From Owenia fusiformis (taxonomy: Eukaryota > Annelida > Polychaeta > Sabellida > Oweniidae): a stretch of 64,000 bases of DNA. Positions within the stretch are counted from its first letter, which is position 1. Each line of letters starts with the position of its first letter. The stretch covers positions 11,161,375 through 11,225,374 of the forward strand of contig CAIIXF020000005.1 of assembly GCA_903813345.2 (NCBI GenBank), given 5' to 3'. The position numbers and the translations under genes are program-made. Shown here one piece after another: positions 1-10,600 of this stretch. A model generated the notes under the pieces. That model was not told the origin of the DNA. It saw only the letters and a program-made list of their open reading frames with translations, and ran no database searches.

Positions 1-461
1 AATTGTCTAAGTGTGCCGATTTTTATGAAGCGCCCAATTGCAATATTCCCATCCTCCGAGCACACACTTCCAGAACCTGTATCTCGTTCTTCCTTGGAAG
101 AATGACTATTCCAGATATAGGAGCAACTGGGTATATATGAAGGATCATTTATATGAAAGATTGTTTTGGTTTATCATATTTGTCTGAGTGATCTTATTGT
201 TTAAAGTAGCTCCTCTCTTAAGATCTTATTTTGTCCTAACAAGTTGACAGCAAAATTTGCAAGAGTAAGTGAAGCAATGAGTAAATAACAAATTAAAAGC
301 CCACTTTGGGAATTTTCAACATTTTTGGGCAAAATACTTACTTACATTTAAATTTCATAGTATGTCCATTGTATTGGAACCTTATCTTTCATTTGACACC
401 AACAAAAGCTCAAATGGACCACATCAAAGGTTATAATAAATTATCAAAAAATATTTTCGAT
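1..461. other. Flank left of the Polinton element, no gene seen
   Basis: AT-rich host DNA before the target-site duplication. No open frame of note, no inverted repeat and no splice-bounded exon was recognised. Confidence 0.5.
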
Positions 462-467
462 CTGTCA
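462..467. repeat. Left target-site duplication CTGTCA
   Basis: The hexamer CTGTCA lies directly before the AGTAGTTAG element end and recurs at 6598-6603 directly after the opposite end. Six-bp duplications and AG/CT termini are the established hallmark of Polinton/Maverick integration. The match runs 2 bp further (CTGTCAAG both sides), so an 8-bp reading cannot be excluded. Confidence 0.85.
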
Positions 468-1063
468 AGTAGTTAGAAAAAAGGGGCTTTCAACCATCTT
501 TTATACAGAACTCTATGGAAGGGTGATAATTATAAGTAGGGGGATAATAAAGGGGATTCCCCATTTCATCAACTACGTCATCGAGGGGATTCCCATATTT
601 CATCAATCTGGTTAATCAGGTTTTATATTTGAAAACCGTGACTTTAGACTGGTGTAGAATGTTCTGTAAATTGAACTTACCAAGTTGTAAATGTTTTATC
701 CTATATAATCCTAAAATATTGTAGTATACAGATTCCATTTCGTTTCGCTTTTAAGGGTATTCCCCGTTTTCATCAGCTACGTCATCGATGGAATTTCCGA
801 ACGTTTTCGTGCCGTCAGAGTTGATACCAACGTTTTTCGAACGTTTAGACGATTTCAGAACGTTTCAACGTTGCCTCATCGATGAGATTTCCCTCAACAT
901 CCGGTTAAAACTGGTTGAAATCGTATAGACTGTATTATAAAAATGTTCTATAAATTTAACTTACCGGGTGATGCTATATCTAACATGATCCTTAAATACT
1001 GTTCATTTCAAGAGTCCATTTTTTTTGTTATACATATTCACAACTAGTTCATAGTTCAACGTG
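468..1063 (+). repeat. Left terminal inverted repeat of the Polinton element
   Basis: About 596 bp matching the complement of 6003-6597 with only scattered differences and small indels. Matching stops within the shared stretch CATAGTTCAACGTG. Inside are repeated pieces such as CATCAACTACGTCATCGA and several copies of AACGTTT, which could be protein-binding or replication signals (inference). Confidence 0.9.
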
Positions 1064-1793
1064 AGAGAGGTTTACACTGTATTTTTGTTTAACCGAGGTG
1101 CAAGTGAAATTGTAACAGTTGTTTATTATTCAATAGTATTGTTTTACACAGCGGTATTTAGCGCCATTCTATTGTGGTATAACCATGATCTAGCTAATTT
1201 TTAGGATTAAAATCTTGCCTGCGGTCGAAAAAGTATGTACAAAAATACGCCCCCTCAATATCGTTTGACTTAATGTTCTACAGAAGCTCATATATAGTTT
1301 TCAGCTGTCATGTAATTCAGTCTAGCCTTACCAAACTTTAACCTGTAACACGATGATGCTTATGATGCTTCGAGGACAAGCGAGTTAATCTTATAATTGG
1401 TAAGCAGTATTGTTTTATGTTAAGAACGCTGTGTTGTTTTGTTTTAGTGGTTTATAAACAAAGTGAAGTGCGGCTTACTAGTCCAGTATTTACACGCTCT
1501 TGAAATGACTTTGTATACCCGTATCATTGCACTTGTGACACATAAACCTTCTTTTAAATACCATCATATTAAATAAATTTAATGAATTTTATTTTATTTA
1601 GATAGACCTAATATTTGAGAAACATTATATCATTCTGAATTTAACTGTGAAAATAATAAAGAATATAATATATATGATCAAACATAATGTAAAGCGGTAA
1701 AACCTCAAGGTCACCACATCATTCATGTTACAAATTTTATAATCTATTTAAACCGTATGTGACCTCAAATGTGACCTAATATTTATCCCCGAG
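1064..1793. other. Non-coding stretch between left TIR and first gene
   Basis: AT-rich, no coding frame. Near its right end the hexamer GTGACC/AGGTCA occurs several times (around 1709, 1759 and 1771) upstream of the TATA box. It could be upstream promoter sequence, but nothing proves that. Confidence 0.4.
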
Positions 1794-1800
1794 TATATAA
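1794..1800 (+). promoter_or_regulatory. TATA box of the small basic protein gene
   Basis: TATATAA, 64 bp before the ATG at 1858. The ATPase gene has a TATA box at almost the same distance (65 bp), which supports both as real promoters. Confidence 0.55.
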
Positions 1801-1857
1801 TGTCATGAGGAAAAAATACCAACCATATTACCTCCTGTTCTTCAATCGAGTCACATC

Positions 1858-2117
1858 ATGAAAACAATGAAGGTCATACCCGTGGTAAACGATGCTGAAA
1901 AGTGGCGAAGAATAATAAAAGCAGGAAGGAGCAATCAAAAGGGATTTGGAGGTAAACGAATGAGATTGATAGCTGTCAATACCATTAAAGAACCAATACA
2001 GGTGGTATCTCCCATGCAAGCAGTGGTAGATAGAGCTAAAGCCCAGATTGAGCGTCAAAAGAAATATGTTGAAGAACATAATCTGCATGGTCCAAAGGTA
2101 TACAAACATAAACATAG

Positions 2118-2163
<46 letters not shown>

Positions 2164-2244
2164 AACGTCAAGGCTAAGTTAAAAAAGAAGAAAATTAAAA
2201 GGGCCTTGTATAGACCATACAATATTCCCAAAAAGAACAAATAA
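1858..2244 (+). CDS. Small basic protein with Asp15 tract (Polinton-encoded, unknown function)
   Basis: A 128-residue frame starting at an ATG with a TATA box 64 bp upstream. The N-terminal ~85 residues are basic and otherwise ordinary (lysine/arginine patches around residues 15-40). Next comes an uninterrupted run of 15 aspartates coded by 15 GAT codons (2119-2163), then a strongly basic tail containing KLKKKKIKR and ending in KKNK. I do not recognise a family. Small basic proteins in adenovirus-like and Polinton genomes can serve as DNA-condensing core proteins, and the charged layout would fit DNA or histone binding, but that is inference. The GAT run is prone to slippage, so its length may vary between copies. 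It stands upstream of the ATPase gene in the same orientation. Confidence 0.6.
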
Positions 2245-2292
2245 ACAATAACAAATGATATACACGACATTTCCACTTCTTCTTCTTTCATA

Positions 2293-2642
2293 TACAGAGT
2301 ACTTTGAGAACCCATACAGAACCCCAGGAGAATCCGTTCAGAACCCTGAGAGAACCCCAGGAGAATCCATACAGAACCCTGGGAGAATCCATTCAGAATC
2401 CCAGGAGAATTCATAGAGAACCCCATGAGAATCCATTCAGAATCCCAGGAGAATCCATTCAGAATCCCAGGAGAATCCATTCAGAATCCCAGGAGAATCC
2501 ATAGAGAACCCATAGAGAACCCCATGAGAATCTATAGAGAACCCCAGGAGAATCCATAGAGAACCCCAGGAGAATCCATACAAAAGTCATACAGAACAAC
2601 TGGCGAATTCGAATAGAACCACAATAGAATCCATATAGAACT
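2293..2642 (+). repeat. 22-bp minisatellite (11-bp half-units) between the two Polinton genes
   Basis: About 15 degenerate copies of a 22-bp unit built of two related 11-mers (AGAATCCCAGG and AGAATCCATTC, with AGAACCCCATG variants). Single 11-bp half-units occur, for example near 2505. Because 22 leaves remainder 1 when divided by 3, the array stays open in more than one frame (2304-2504 on plus, 2055-2480 on minus). These frames look like by-products rather than genes. Confidence 0.85.
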
Positions 2643-2694
2643 AACGTGATGGCCTCTTGAGGACATTTTCAGAACCCACTTGTTTAGAAGAAGC

Positions 2695-2701
2695 TATAAA
2701 A
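2695..2701 (+). promoter_or_regulatory. TATA box of the packaging ATPase gene
   Basis: TATAAAA, 65 bp before the ATG at 2760, nearly the spacing seen at the first gene. A second TATAAAAA at 2728-2735 is only 32 bp from the ATG and would leave almost no leader, so the first is preferred. Confidence 0.5.
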
Positions 2702-2759
2702 TACAGTGACACTTTCATTTCCATCACTATAAAAAGCTCATTTGATCACGCAACATATC

Positions 2760-4073
2760 ATGCCGTATATGAATCGTAAATCCTGTCCCATTTGCGGAAA
2801 AAGGAATTTAAAAACGATTAACACACATCTCAGTCAAGTACATAAACTTAACAGTGCTGAACGGCAACTCTGGTTAAAGAAAGCTAAATGTAGCAGTTGG
2901 CTCACGGAGTTTGGAGAATGTCGCCTCACATATACTGAACAAATGTTTCAATATACCGTTAGTCATAAACCCAAACAAAGAAAAACTTCAGCTGTCAAAC
3001 AAACGAATAACATTTCGTTAAAGTCTTACTTGCCCAATGTTATGACTACTGAACCTTATCCAGAGTTTAGGTTTCGTCACAAGTTCTCCATGTTAGTCAT
3101 AGCACCAACACAGAGTGGCAAAACATATTTTGTAAGGCAATTACTGGAGATGGATCATATCAACTACGACAATCACAAAAGGAGACGAATCATGTGGTAT
3201 TATGGTCAATATCAAGACGTTTACAAGGATATGAAAAGAAGCCTTAAAGGAGATATACATTTCATCGAAGGACTACCTGATTACGAGGATAATCTGTCAA
3301 ATTTGGATGATTCATACAACAATATCATCGTTTTAGATGACTTGATGGATCTAGCGAAGGATTCCACCATTGTATCTAAGCTATTTACTCAAGGAAGACA
3401 TAGAAATACCAGTGTTATCCTCCTGCTTCAAAATGCTTTTCCTAAGGGAAAGTGCAACACGGAAATATCCAGAAATGCTCAGTATGTGGTCCTTTGGAAA
3501 TGTCCCTCAGACAGGAGACAAATTGGTATGCTGGCAGACAGAATATTTGAGAAAAATAAGGACAGATTTATGGAGGTGTATAATAAGGTTACAGCAAAGC
3601 CATATCAATATGTGCTGGTAGATTGTAAGCCAGATACTCATTCAAGTAAACAGTTGATCGCCGACGTGTTTGGAGCATGTATATATTTTCCGAATATTTA
3701 TACATCTGTCACTGCTACGAACCGCAGAAAAGTGATTGAGGGGCGAGAACCTCTTGCACAGTCTAGTTTAACACACATCAATTCAAGTATAAATGACATA
3801 CTGAGAGATACAGAAGAGGAAGGTCCGATAGTTATACATCTATCTAGCCAGGAATGGTCTCAGGTGATCACACAATTCAAAATGGCGGATGGTAGCTACA
3901 ATGTCGATCCTGGATGGAAAATATGGAGGATTTATCTTTCTCAACACAACCGTGACACTCATAGTATACCAGTGTTGTTGAAAGGTTATGGACCACATTC
4001 TGAAACAAAATTGTATCACGTCGATTTGGATTGGCTAAAATATTCTTGTCACACTGTGAAACATTTATTGTGA
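2760..4073 (+). CDS. Polinton-type FtsK/HerA (A32-like) packaging ATPase with N-terminal C2H2 finger
   Basis: A complete 437-residue frame. The ATG at 2760 is the first in frame; the frame is open a few codons further upstream but has no ATG there. Residues 9-28 form a C2H2 zinc finger (C9, C12, H23, H28). The ATPase core follows: Walker A APTQSGKT at 115-122, Walker B IIVLDD at 189-194, then FTQGRHRNTSV at 209-219 and LLLQNAFPKG, the Q-N-x-F pattern typical of poxvirus A32-like and Polinton ATPases. Known relatives pump DNA into preformed capsids. The C-terminal ~130 residues have no motif I recognise. Polinton ATPases are usually shorter (roughly 200-300 residues), so the finger and C-terminal extension are notable. 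The frame is unbroken with all catalytic motifs present, so it may still be expressed. Family assignment is confident; the capsid partner is unknown because no capsid gene is in the element. Confidence 0.88.
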   Translation: MPYMNRKSCPICGKRNLKTINTHLSQVHKLNSAERQLWLKKAKCSSWLTEFGECRLTYTEQMFQYTVSHKPKQRKTSAVKQTNNISLKSYLPNVMTTEPYPEFRFRHKFSMLVIAPTQSGKTYFVRQLLEMDHINYDNHKRRRIMWYYGQYQDVYKDMKRSLKGDIHFIEGLPDYEDNLSNLDDSYNNIIVLDDLMDLAKDSTIVSKLFTQGRHRNTSVILLLQNAFPKGKCNTEISRNAQYVVLWKCPSDRRQIGMLADRIFEKNKDRFMEVYNKVTAKPYQYVLVDCKPDTHSSKQLIADVFGACIYFPNIYTSVTATNRRKVIEGREPLAQSSLTHINSSINDILRDTEEEGPIVIHLSSQEWSQVITQFKMADGSYNVDPGWKIWRIYLSQHNRDTHSIPVLLKGYGPHSETKLYHVDLDWLKYSCHTVKHLL

Positions 4074-4179
4074 ATATGATTTGTCATAGGCAAATGATTT
4101 ATTCTGTGAAAGAAAGGCCGAAAAACAGACTTTAGTACATAGATGTACATGTTTATTGATTTTAAAAGTTGTAATCACA

Positions 4180-4981
4180 CATCCTAGTTTTCTGCATGAG
4201 CAAAATGCAAATTCTGCGCAGAAATTCTGCATGAAAAAGCCAAATTCTGCACCAAATTCTGCATGAAATGTAAAATTCTGCGCCAAATTCTGCACGGGGA
4301 AAAGTGAAATTTTGTGGTTCAAGTATGTGCAAAAAGTGAAATTCTTGCTAAAATCAATAATTTTCTCCAAAAAATGAATAATTCAAAATTCTTGAACTCC
4401 ACTCATGCTGCTTTATTCAGCGATAATGGACATCTGCAGTAATAACACCAGATGCAATTTTAATCAATTAGCGACAAAACTCACCAAATGCTCACTTGTG
4501 AACTATCACGAAATTCGAAGTATCACGAAATTCCAGATCAATATGCAGGGAATTCAGATGTCGTTTATTTATATATGACAAAGTAAAACGCAAACAGAAG
4601 CATGATTTATTGCGTTGGCATACAAAAGAATACAATATTAGACATATTATTGCAAAACAATTACGAGGGACAGTCATCGATTTCAAATTTCGTGATTATG
4701 TTAGACGCAGTCTTACCTCTAAGTGCAAAGGCGGAAGTTCGAGAATTTAAAACAAATCTCAGATTTCCTCTTGAAAATCTGACAAAACACAAGTATCTGA
4801 CAACAAACGAGCGGAGTCTTTGGGTGTTTAGGTGAGTGACAAATATGAGATGAGATGGTTGACTGGAAAAATCATGTTTTCCGCGACATTCCGTGCCAAA
4901 ACAAAAATTCTGCAAAAAAAATGAAAATGCAAATTTCTGCGGTTTTTCTGCGGCGACGCGGAATCACGGAATACTAGGATG
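4180..4981. mobile_element. Possible nested non-autonomous element inside the Polinton
   Basis: CATCCTAGT at 4180-4188 is mirrored by ACTAGGATG at 4973-4981, and the flanks also resemble each other (ATCACACA against TGTGTAAT). Both ends carry many copies of TTCTGC/AAATTCTGC, with the hexamer repeated about ten times in 4190-4300 and again in 4905-4955. Short frames inside (4602-4835 on plus, 4661-4915 on minus) match nothing I know. The inverted ends are short, so a nested transposon is likely but not proven. Confidence 0.4.
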
Positions 4982-6002
4982 AGTGTGTAATAAATACATC
5001 CATACGCAATATATGAAATTAGTTGTTTGTGCGTGGAAACTTGAAAAATATAGTGAGACTAGTACTACATGCACCTTAAAGGGTTCCGATTAGCATCCCG
5101 TATAAAAACAATATGGCGGCTCCAGGCGAATCAACTGGATCAGTCCATTTTTAAGAAATAAGGGGAGTCCTGTAAAATCCAGTTTATTGAAATTGTCTTT
5201 GAGATAAAGTAATTCGTTTATAATGATTTTGAAAACGTTATCCAAAGAGTGATTGCGTTCACAGAATACATGTACAACAGCCAATATAAATCCTTGACTA
5301 GAAACCGGTTTGTCTTGCTTTGTTTCATTTGTAGGATATTTCATATGCCAAGCTGTGTGCTATTACGATATGGGGAAATTTAGGTGCCATTTTTTCCTTA
5401 TTATACACAAATAGAAGATCCTGAAACTTCACCCATAAATGTGGAATTGATTTGTAAAAATAAAAATCACCCTTTTATAAATGTGTGACGATCTATAATA
5501 TACTTATGCTATATAACAGTTAGAGGTGTTGACACAGCTACAGTACCTCGAACCTGTGAACCCTTGAGTATTATTCCGGGATCGGGCCTTTTATACTAAA
5601 CGGTGAGCAACACCAGAAACGAGCGTTCGATTTGCTAAACGATATGCGCCACCCTTTAACGCCAAGACAGTTTACCTTTTCTGAAACAGGCAAAAGGCTT
5701 ATATTTATTGAATACATTTTCCATAGACCTCATATTGTGCATACTATCTAAAATTTCTTGAACACGTTCACTAAACAAATGTGAACCCATGATTAAGTGA
5801 TATAGCGACCTTTAAAGTTTCCTGCTTCACATGCTAAATAAAACAAAGCCAGATATCTTTAATAATACAGCTGACTTGTAATATAATCCCAAATATAATT
5901 ACACTGATTTATCTCGTCTGCCCCAGAACTTAACCACAGCCAACTTGTCAACATCTGGTTTCTATTAGATTGTATTGTATTGTATCGTATGGCGGTACAA
6001 GA
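4982..6002. other. Right interior of the Polinton element, no convincing gene
   Basis: Non-coding apart from an 84-codon ATG-started frame on the minus strand (5090-5344), which has no recognisable motif. No integrase, polymerase, protease or capsid remnant could be read here. Confidence 0.4.
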
Positions 6003-6597
6003 CACGTTGAACTATGAATTAGTTGTGAATGTGTATAACAACAAAATGGACTCTTGAAATGAACAGTATTTAAGGATCATGTTAGATATAGCACGACCCG
6101 GTAAGTTTAATTTAAAGAACATTTTTATTATACTGTCATCACGATTTAAATCAGTTCTAACCGGATGGTGAGGGAAATCTCATCGATGAGGCAACGTTGA
6201 AACGTTCTGAAATCGTCTAAACGTTCGAAAAACGTTGGTATCAACTCTGACGGCACGAAAACGTTCGGAAATTCCATCGATGACGTAGTTGATGAAAACG
6301 GGGAATACCCTTAAAAGCGAAACGAAATGGAATCTGTATACTACAATTTTTTAGGATTATATAGGATAAAACATTTACAACTTGGTAAGTTCAATTTACA
6401 GAACATTCTACACCAGTCTGAAGTCACGGTTTTCAAATATAAAACCTGATTAACCAGATTGATGAAATATGGGAATCCCCTCGATGACGTAGTTGATGAA
6501 ATGGGGAATCCCCTTTATTATCCCCCTACTTATAATAATCACCCTTCCATAGAGTTCTGTATAAAAGATGGTTGAAAGCCCCTTTTTTCTAACTACT
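6003..6597 (-). repeat. Right terminal inverted repeat of the Polinton element
   Basis: The complement matches 468-1063 over ~595 bp with few differences. It ends CTAACTACT directly before the right CTGTCA. Confidence 0.9.
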
Positions 6598-6603
6598 CTG
6601 TCA
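6598..6603. repeat. Right target-site duplication CTGTCA
   Basis: An exact copy of the left hexamer at 462-467, immediately outside the right terminal repeat. Confidence 0.85.
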
Positions 6604-7096
6604 AGCTTTATATATCAAGTTTTTATCAATGTCATTTCTGATAGATGGCAAAGTTGTTTGTATTACATGATACATTCATTTTTATAGAAGTGTCGCCATC
6701 TTTTAAATCAATAGTAATTTAAAACATGCACTTTGTTTAACATGTGCATGCATGTCTAATGATCTCTGAACTTCAAATGCTTTTTTCTATGTGAGTTATT
6801 TTTTCTTGGTTCAATATTAATGCAAATCAAACTTTGTGTCATATTTCAGTGTGTTTAACATGTTTCAATGATTATTTCTTATTTTTTCTTCTAAAAGTAT
6901 AGTGCGCCTTTAAGACAAATAACAACCTATGCAATACAATATAATAGCAGGCATGTTTATTGCAACGATCTATGCTTATTTCCAAAATGCGTAAAGCGTA
7001 ATGTTTTGATAATGATTGGTTATTTAGCGATGCATTCCCATGCCCCGTTGCCATGGTTATACTTTAATCAACAATGATTGCAACTGACAGTTCATA
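6604..7096. other. Non-coding gap
   Basis: AT-rich host sequence between two mobile elements. No gene or repeat structure was recognised. Confidence 0.4.
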
Positions 7097-7627
7097 CCGG
7101 GTGTCTCAAAGAAATTGTACCCGGTCAAATGAAACGGAAATAACTCTTCTTTTTCTTTCATGGAAAAGGACCATTGTCTATTTGGAGAATGAAGTTCATC
7201 GGCTTATTTCAACGTTATCAATGTCGCCAAAAATGTTGATTCTTACATAGTGTAGATTGAAATGTCCTCTTCTGAATATCCATAATCTAATTTTTGTGAT
7301 ATTTCTATATTTTTCATGAAAAGATTATAAGCCGGGAGACTGTTCTCCAAACCGAGACTTGTCCTTTGTAAATTTTATGCTTTCGCCATTTTAGATAATA
7401 GATGACATGTTTTTATGACCTTAACCAAGATAGATACAGATTCAATTACAATTTGAAAATGGCCGGGTGATAGTAATATAACACGTTTTTTCTCTAAAAC
7501 TACATAAAGTTACCTGGGGAAATTTTCAGACGTTTATATATATGATAATTAGATTGTCTGAATATTCTTTCATCACTCTAATTGAGTTATGCCACATTTG
7601 TTTCGGTACATTTTTGGACACCCTGTG
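7097..7627. mobile_element. Mariner-type non-autonomous element
   Basis: The ends are imperfect inverted repeats of ~25 bp: left CCGGGTGTCTCAAAGAAATT, right (complement) CACAGGGTGTCCAAAAATGT. Both continue into GTACC, and a TA dinucleotide lies outside each. TA duplications and ACAGGGTGTCC-like ends are typical of Tc1/mariner relatives. The 531-bp body has no transposase frame. Confidence 0.6.
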
Positions 7628-10600
7628 TATCAGAGCTATATTCGGGAATATGCATGGAAATGTTGGTCAGTGAATATGACACAAAAAGCAATTAAAATAA
7701 TTTTAATGAATGTCCCAACTTTTTCCTGATACTTAGTGGACGTTTTTTAGTTAGATAATACCAAACATATTCATAGAGAGGCTTACACTAGTTTAACTTA
7801 ACCAATCTTAGTCCCATTTACATTCTAATTTGCAATTATCTGAATGTGGTACGACATTTCTGCTGTCAGGTTCGTGTAAATTGTTATTGATGTATTATGA
7901 GTTCGATGATTTATAACATTCATATTATCTACTGGCAAAGATTTATTGCCCTTTTAGTTGACGCTCTCGTTCAACTTGAAATGTAAGACATTTTAAAAAT
8001 AGAACCAACGTTTATGATGAACATTTTGTATCTCCATAAAAGCTGGTAAAATCTTATAAATAATCCTTTAACCTATTCCAAGCAGGGTGGAAAGAATGAG
8101 AGTTTTGACCTTATAGTGTCAATTAGAACATGGGTTGCCCACACGAGGCTGAAGGGCACGCACCCGAGAGAGATCACCCTAGAGAACTGAGACAAAAGCT
8201 AGTCGTAAATGATCATCGACCAGATATCAAGATGAATTAATTGTGTTAATTTGGAAACATCATACGGTAATTTGTCATATTTTGTCATGAATATAAATTG
8301 GGAATGGCGAAACCAAACAGAAATCGAGGTTAATGATCCTACAACTGATACATTAAGAAATCCTACTGTAGCTAATGCTAAAATGGGTATCTGTACGTAT
8401 CTGTTTTCTAACGATTCTGACAATTTTTTTCAGACGAGCCAGTTTGTGAACAGTTGAATCTACGAATAAATTGTTGGGCACTTATCTTACCAAACTGTAT
8501 ACAAACTTGAAAATATAGTTATATAGTCAAAACATAATTTCTTGTTCATACATACATAATCAAACATTTAGAATTTAGTTTTAATACTACATTTCAAGAC
8601 GATAAACTAGACGTTCTGCTGTTCATTTGTTGAAAATGTCCTTTTGAAAGATCCATTTCAACAACCTGTTATGCCATCTATCATTAATACAATAATGTAA
8701 TTCCTATAACAGGTATGTTTGACGCCACCTATGTCAGTGCGTAGCTGTTTCACAAACAAATAATTCCAAGCGATCTTTTTACTCAGGGTGCAATATGATC
8801 CGTCAGATGGTCACTTGATTGACATGTCATTTTCTGTTCGTCAATTTACAGATGATATATGTTAATTGATAGATCATGCTTAAATTAACAGATCACCTGA
8901 TGATGGAAATTCATCTGTCAATGAACTGATCTACTGAGTGACTGATCCCCCTGCAGTGTCTATAATGTCAGATCACTTTGGTAGATTTCAATGGTAAGAA
9001 CATGCTGCCATATGTGTCATATTCAGTGTGTACAAACGCATGGGATTGACAAGGTAATAATGTACGAGTTGTGGAAGAAATAGAGAGTGGGAGGAAAGAG
9101 ATCGATAAAAAGTGATAAAGCATGAATTGGAGTTAGAATAGTTGTTCATCCGAGGTGGGAGCGCAGCTATATGGAGACCCAACTGTTCTGGGTTACCTAA
9201 ATGGTCCGACTCTTTCCAAGTGTTCTGACAACCCAAGTGTTTCGAGTTCACTTATTTTATCAGCTCTGAAAGTTTACAAGAGAAAAAGGGTGGCAAAAAT
9301 AACTTTACTGGAAAAATGTTGACCCCAAATTGTTGTCCCTTCTTGGAAATTTTGACCAATTTTTTTACAAATATATGACCCGTTTTTCAAAATCTTGGTC
9401 AAATTTTTCAAAAATAGAAATTCACCGTGTATCGAGTGTATTTGATAAAATGAGTAAATCCAGAATAATTGGGTCAAGTCAGAATGCTTGGTTAGCCCAC
9501 AACACTTGAAGCTTACACAGCTTTGTTGATGAGTTTATAAGTACACCAGCCATGTGTTCCAGCCCTGAGTGAGAGCCCTTGTAGCTACTGATGTTTATCG
9601 TCCACCAGGGAATGGTCAGATGGAACGGTTCGATTTATCTCAGGATATATTTCACTGCAAATTGATCTATTGTTAATAGGAATTCAGAAAGTTTAAGTGG
9701 TAATAAGAGGGTACAAAGGGCACCGATGTTGCTTATTACTAAAATAGAGTGAACTGCTTAGAATAGTTTTATTTGCATTCCATCACAGCGTTTAGTATTC
9801 AAGTCCAATTTTTTTATTTTCATTTTTATTGAAAAGTAACGCGCCCAGGATTTGACCAACAATGTGCATAACTGATATGAAATTATCACCACTTTGCACA
9901 ATTAATAATACAATTTGTTTTTATTTTGCTCTATTAAATCGGAGTGTCTTAAAGCTCTTCAGAGCCCTACTGGGATGTCTACCGTCTGAAGTTCTATTAT
10001 TTCCTCTTGGGTACGTTTATTGGCTCTAAATGACGTTTAGGCAACCTTTTAGTTTTGATTTCTAAGAGATTTATTTACTCCTCGACTCTAACCCTCAGGG
10101 TATGTTTACTCACGTCTGTGCCAGAGAATGGATTCGAATCCCGTTCCTTCAATCAAGGTTACTTAACTTACCAGGGGTGTTTCGGGTCAATTAACTCGCA
10201 CGCGATGTGTTTACCAAAGAGGGTTAATGTGACATATGGTATTTAGAACTCTATTGTTGACGAGTATTCTTAAATAATTGAAATAGTGAAAGTGTCGATT
10301 GGAGATACCTAAAGTACTTGTTGCGTGTTGAATCCCTCCAAAATAAAATAAATCACGCATTCCTTTTCAACCATGTACAATATTGGAAGGAAGTATTAAT
10401 TAAAAATTAAAGATAAACATGCTAGCTGAGAGTTTAATTATCAGAGGAACTGAGGATAAGGAAATAATGATGTTGAAATGATTAGGACAAGTTTAATCAG
10501 CCGGTTCAGATGTCTAATAAATAGTTTATGAATAAGCATAACATCAACATCGTAAATTAAAAACAGCGAAACACAAAGGCATCGAATAAGAGCCATTTAG

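Larger units (their letters stand above)
468..6597 (+). mobile_element. Non-autonomous Polinton/Maverick-type element (6.13 kb)
   Basis: The element is bounded by long terminal inverted repeats (468-1063 and 6003-6597) whose ends read AGTAGTTAGAAAAAAGG and its complement, flanked by CTGTCA duplications. Polintons are virus-like self-synthesising transposons, normally 15-20 kb, carrying protein-primed DNA polymerase B, retroviral-type integrase, adenoviral-type protease, packaging ATPase and capsid genes. Only the ATPase (2760-4073) is recognisable here, plus a small basic protein (1858-2244). The two genes share an orientation and each has its own TATA box. The other core genes are absent, so movement would need proteins from a complete relative. 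The well-conserved repeats and intact ATPase frame suggest a fairly recent insertion. A nested ~0.8-kb insertion may lie at 4180-4981. Confidence 0.85.

Noticed and set aside
2055-2480. 141-codon minus-strand frame
   Set aside because: It is the antisense of the GAT run and the 22-bp minisatellite; the repeated peptide simply mirrors the array.
2304-2504. 66-codon plus-strand frame of repeated ENP..RT peptides
   Set aside because: Made entirely of minisatellite units and has no ATG in a useful context.
3370-3621. 83-codon frame inside the ATPase gene
   Set aside because: Out-of-frame shadow of the ATPase coding sequence.
8251-8457. 68-codon frame resembling a receptor exon (WEWRNQTEIEV)
   Set aside because: No conserved receptor block and no donor site in frame; it lies upstream of the receptor start.
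9150-9480. Possible mobile element with GGGTTACC/ACCCAAGTG words
   Set aside because: Only short repeated words; no consistent inverted ends.
10100-10160. Possible tRNA or tRNA-derived SINE (B-box-like GATTCGAATCC)
   Set aside because: No matching A box and no cloverleaf could be built.
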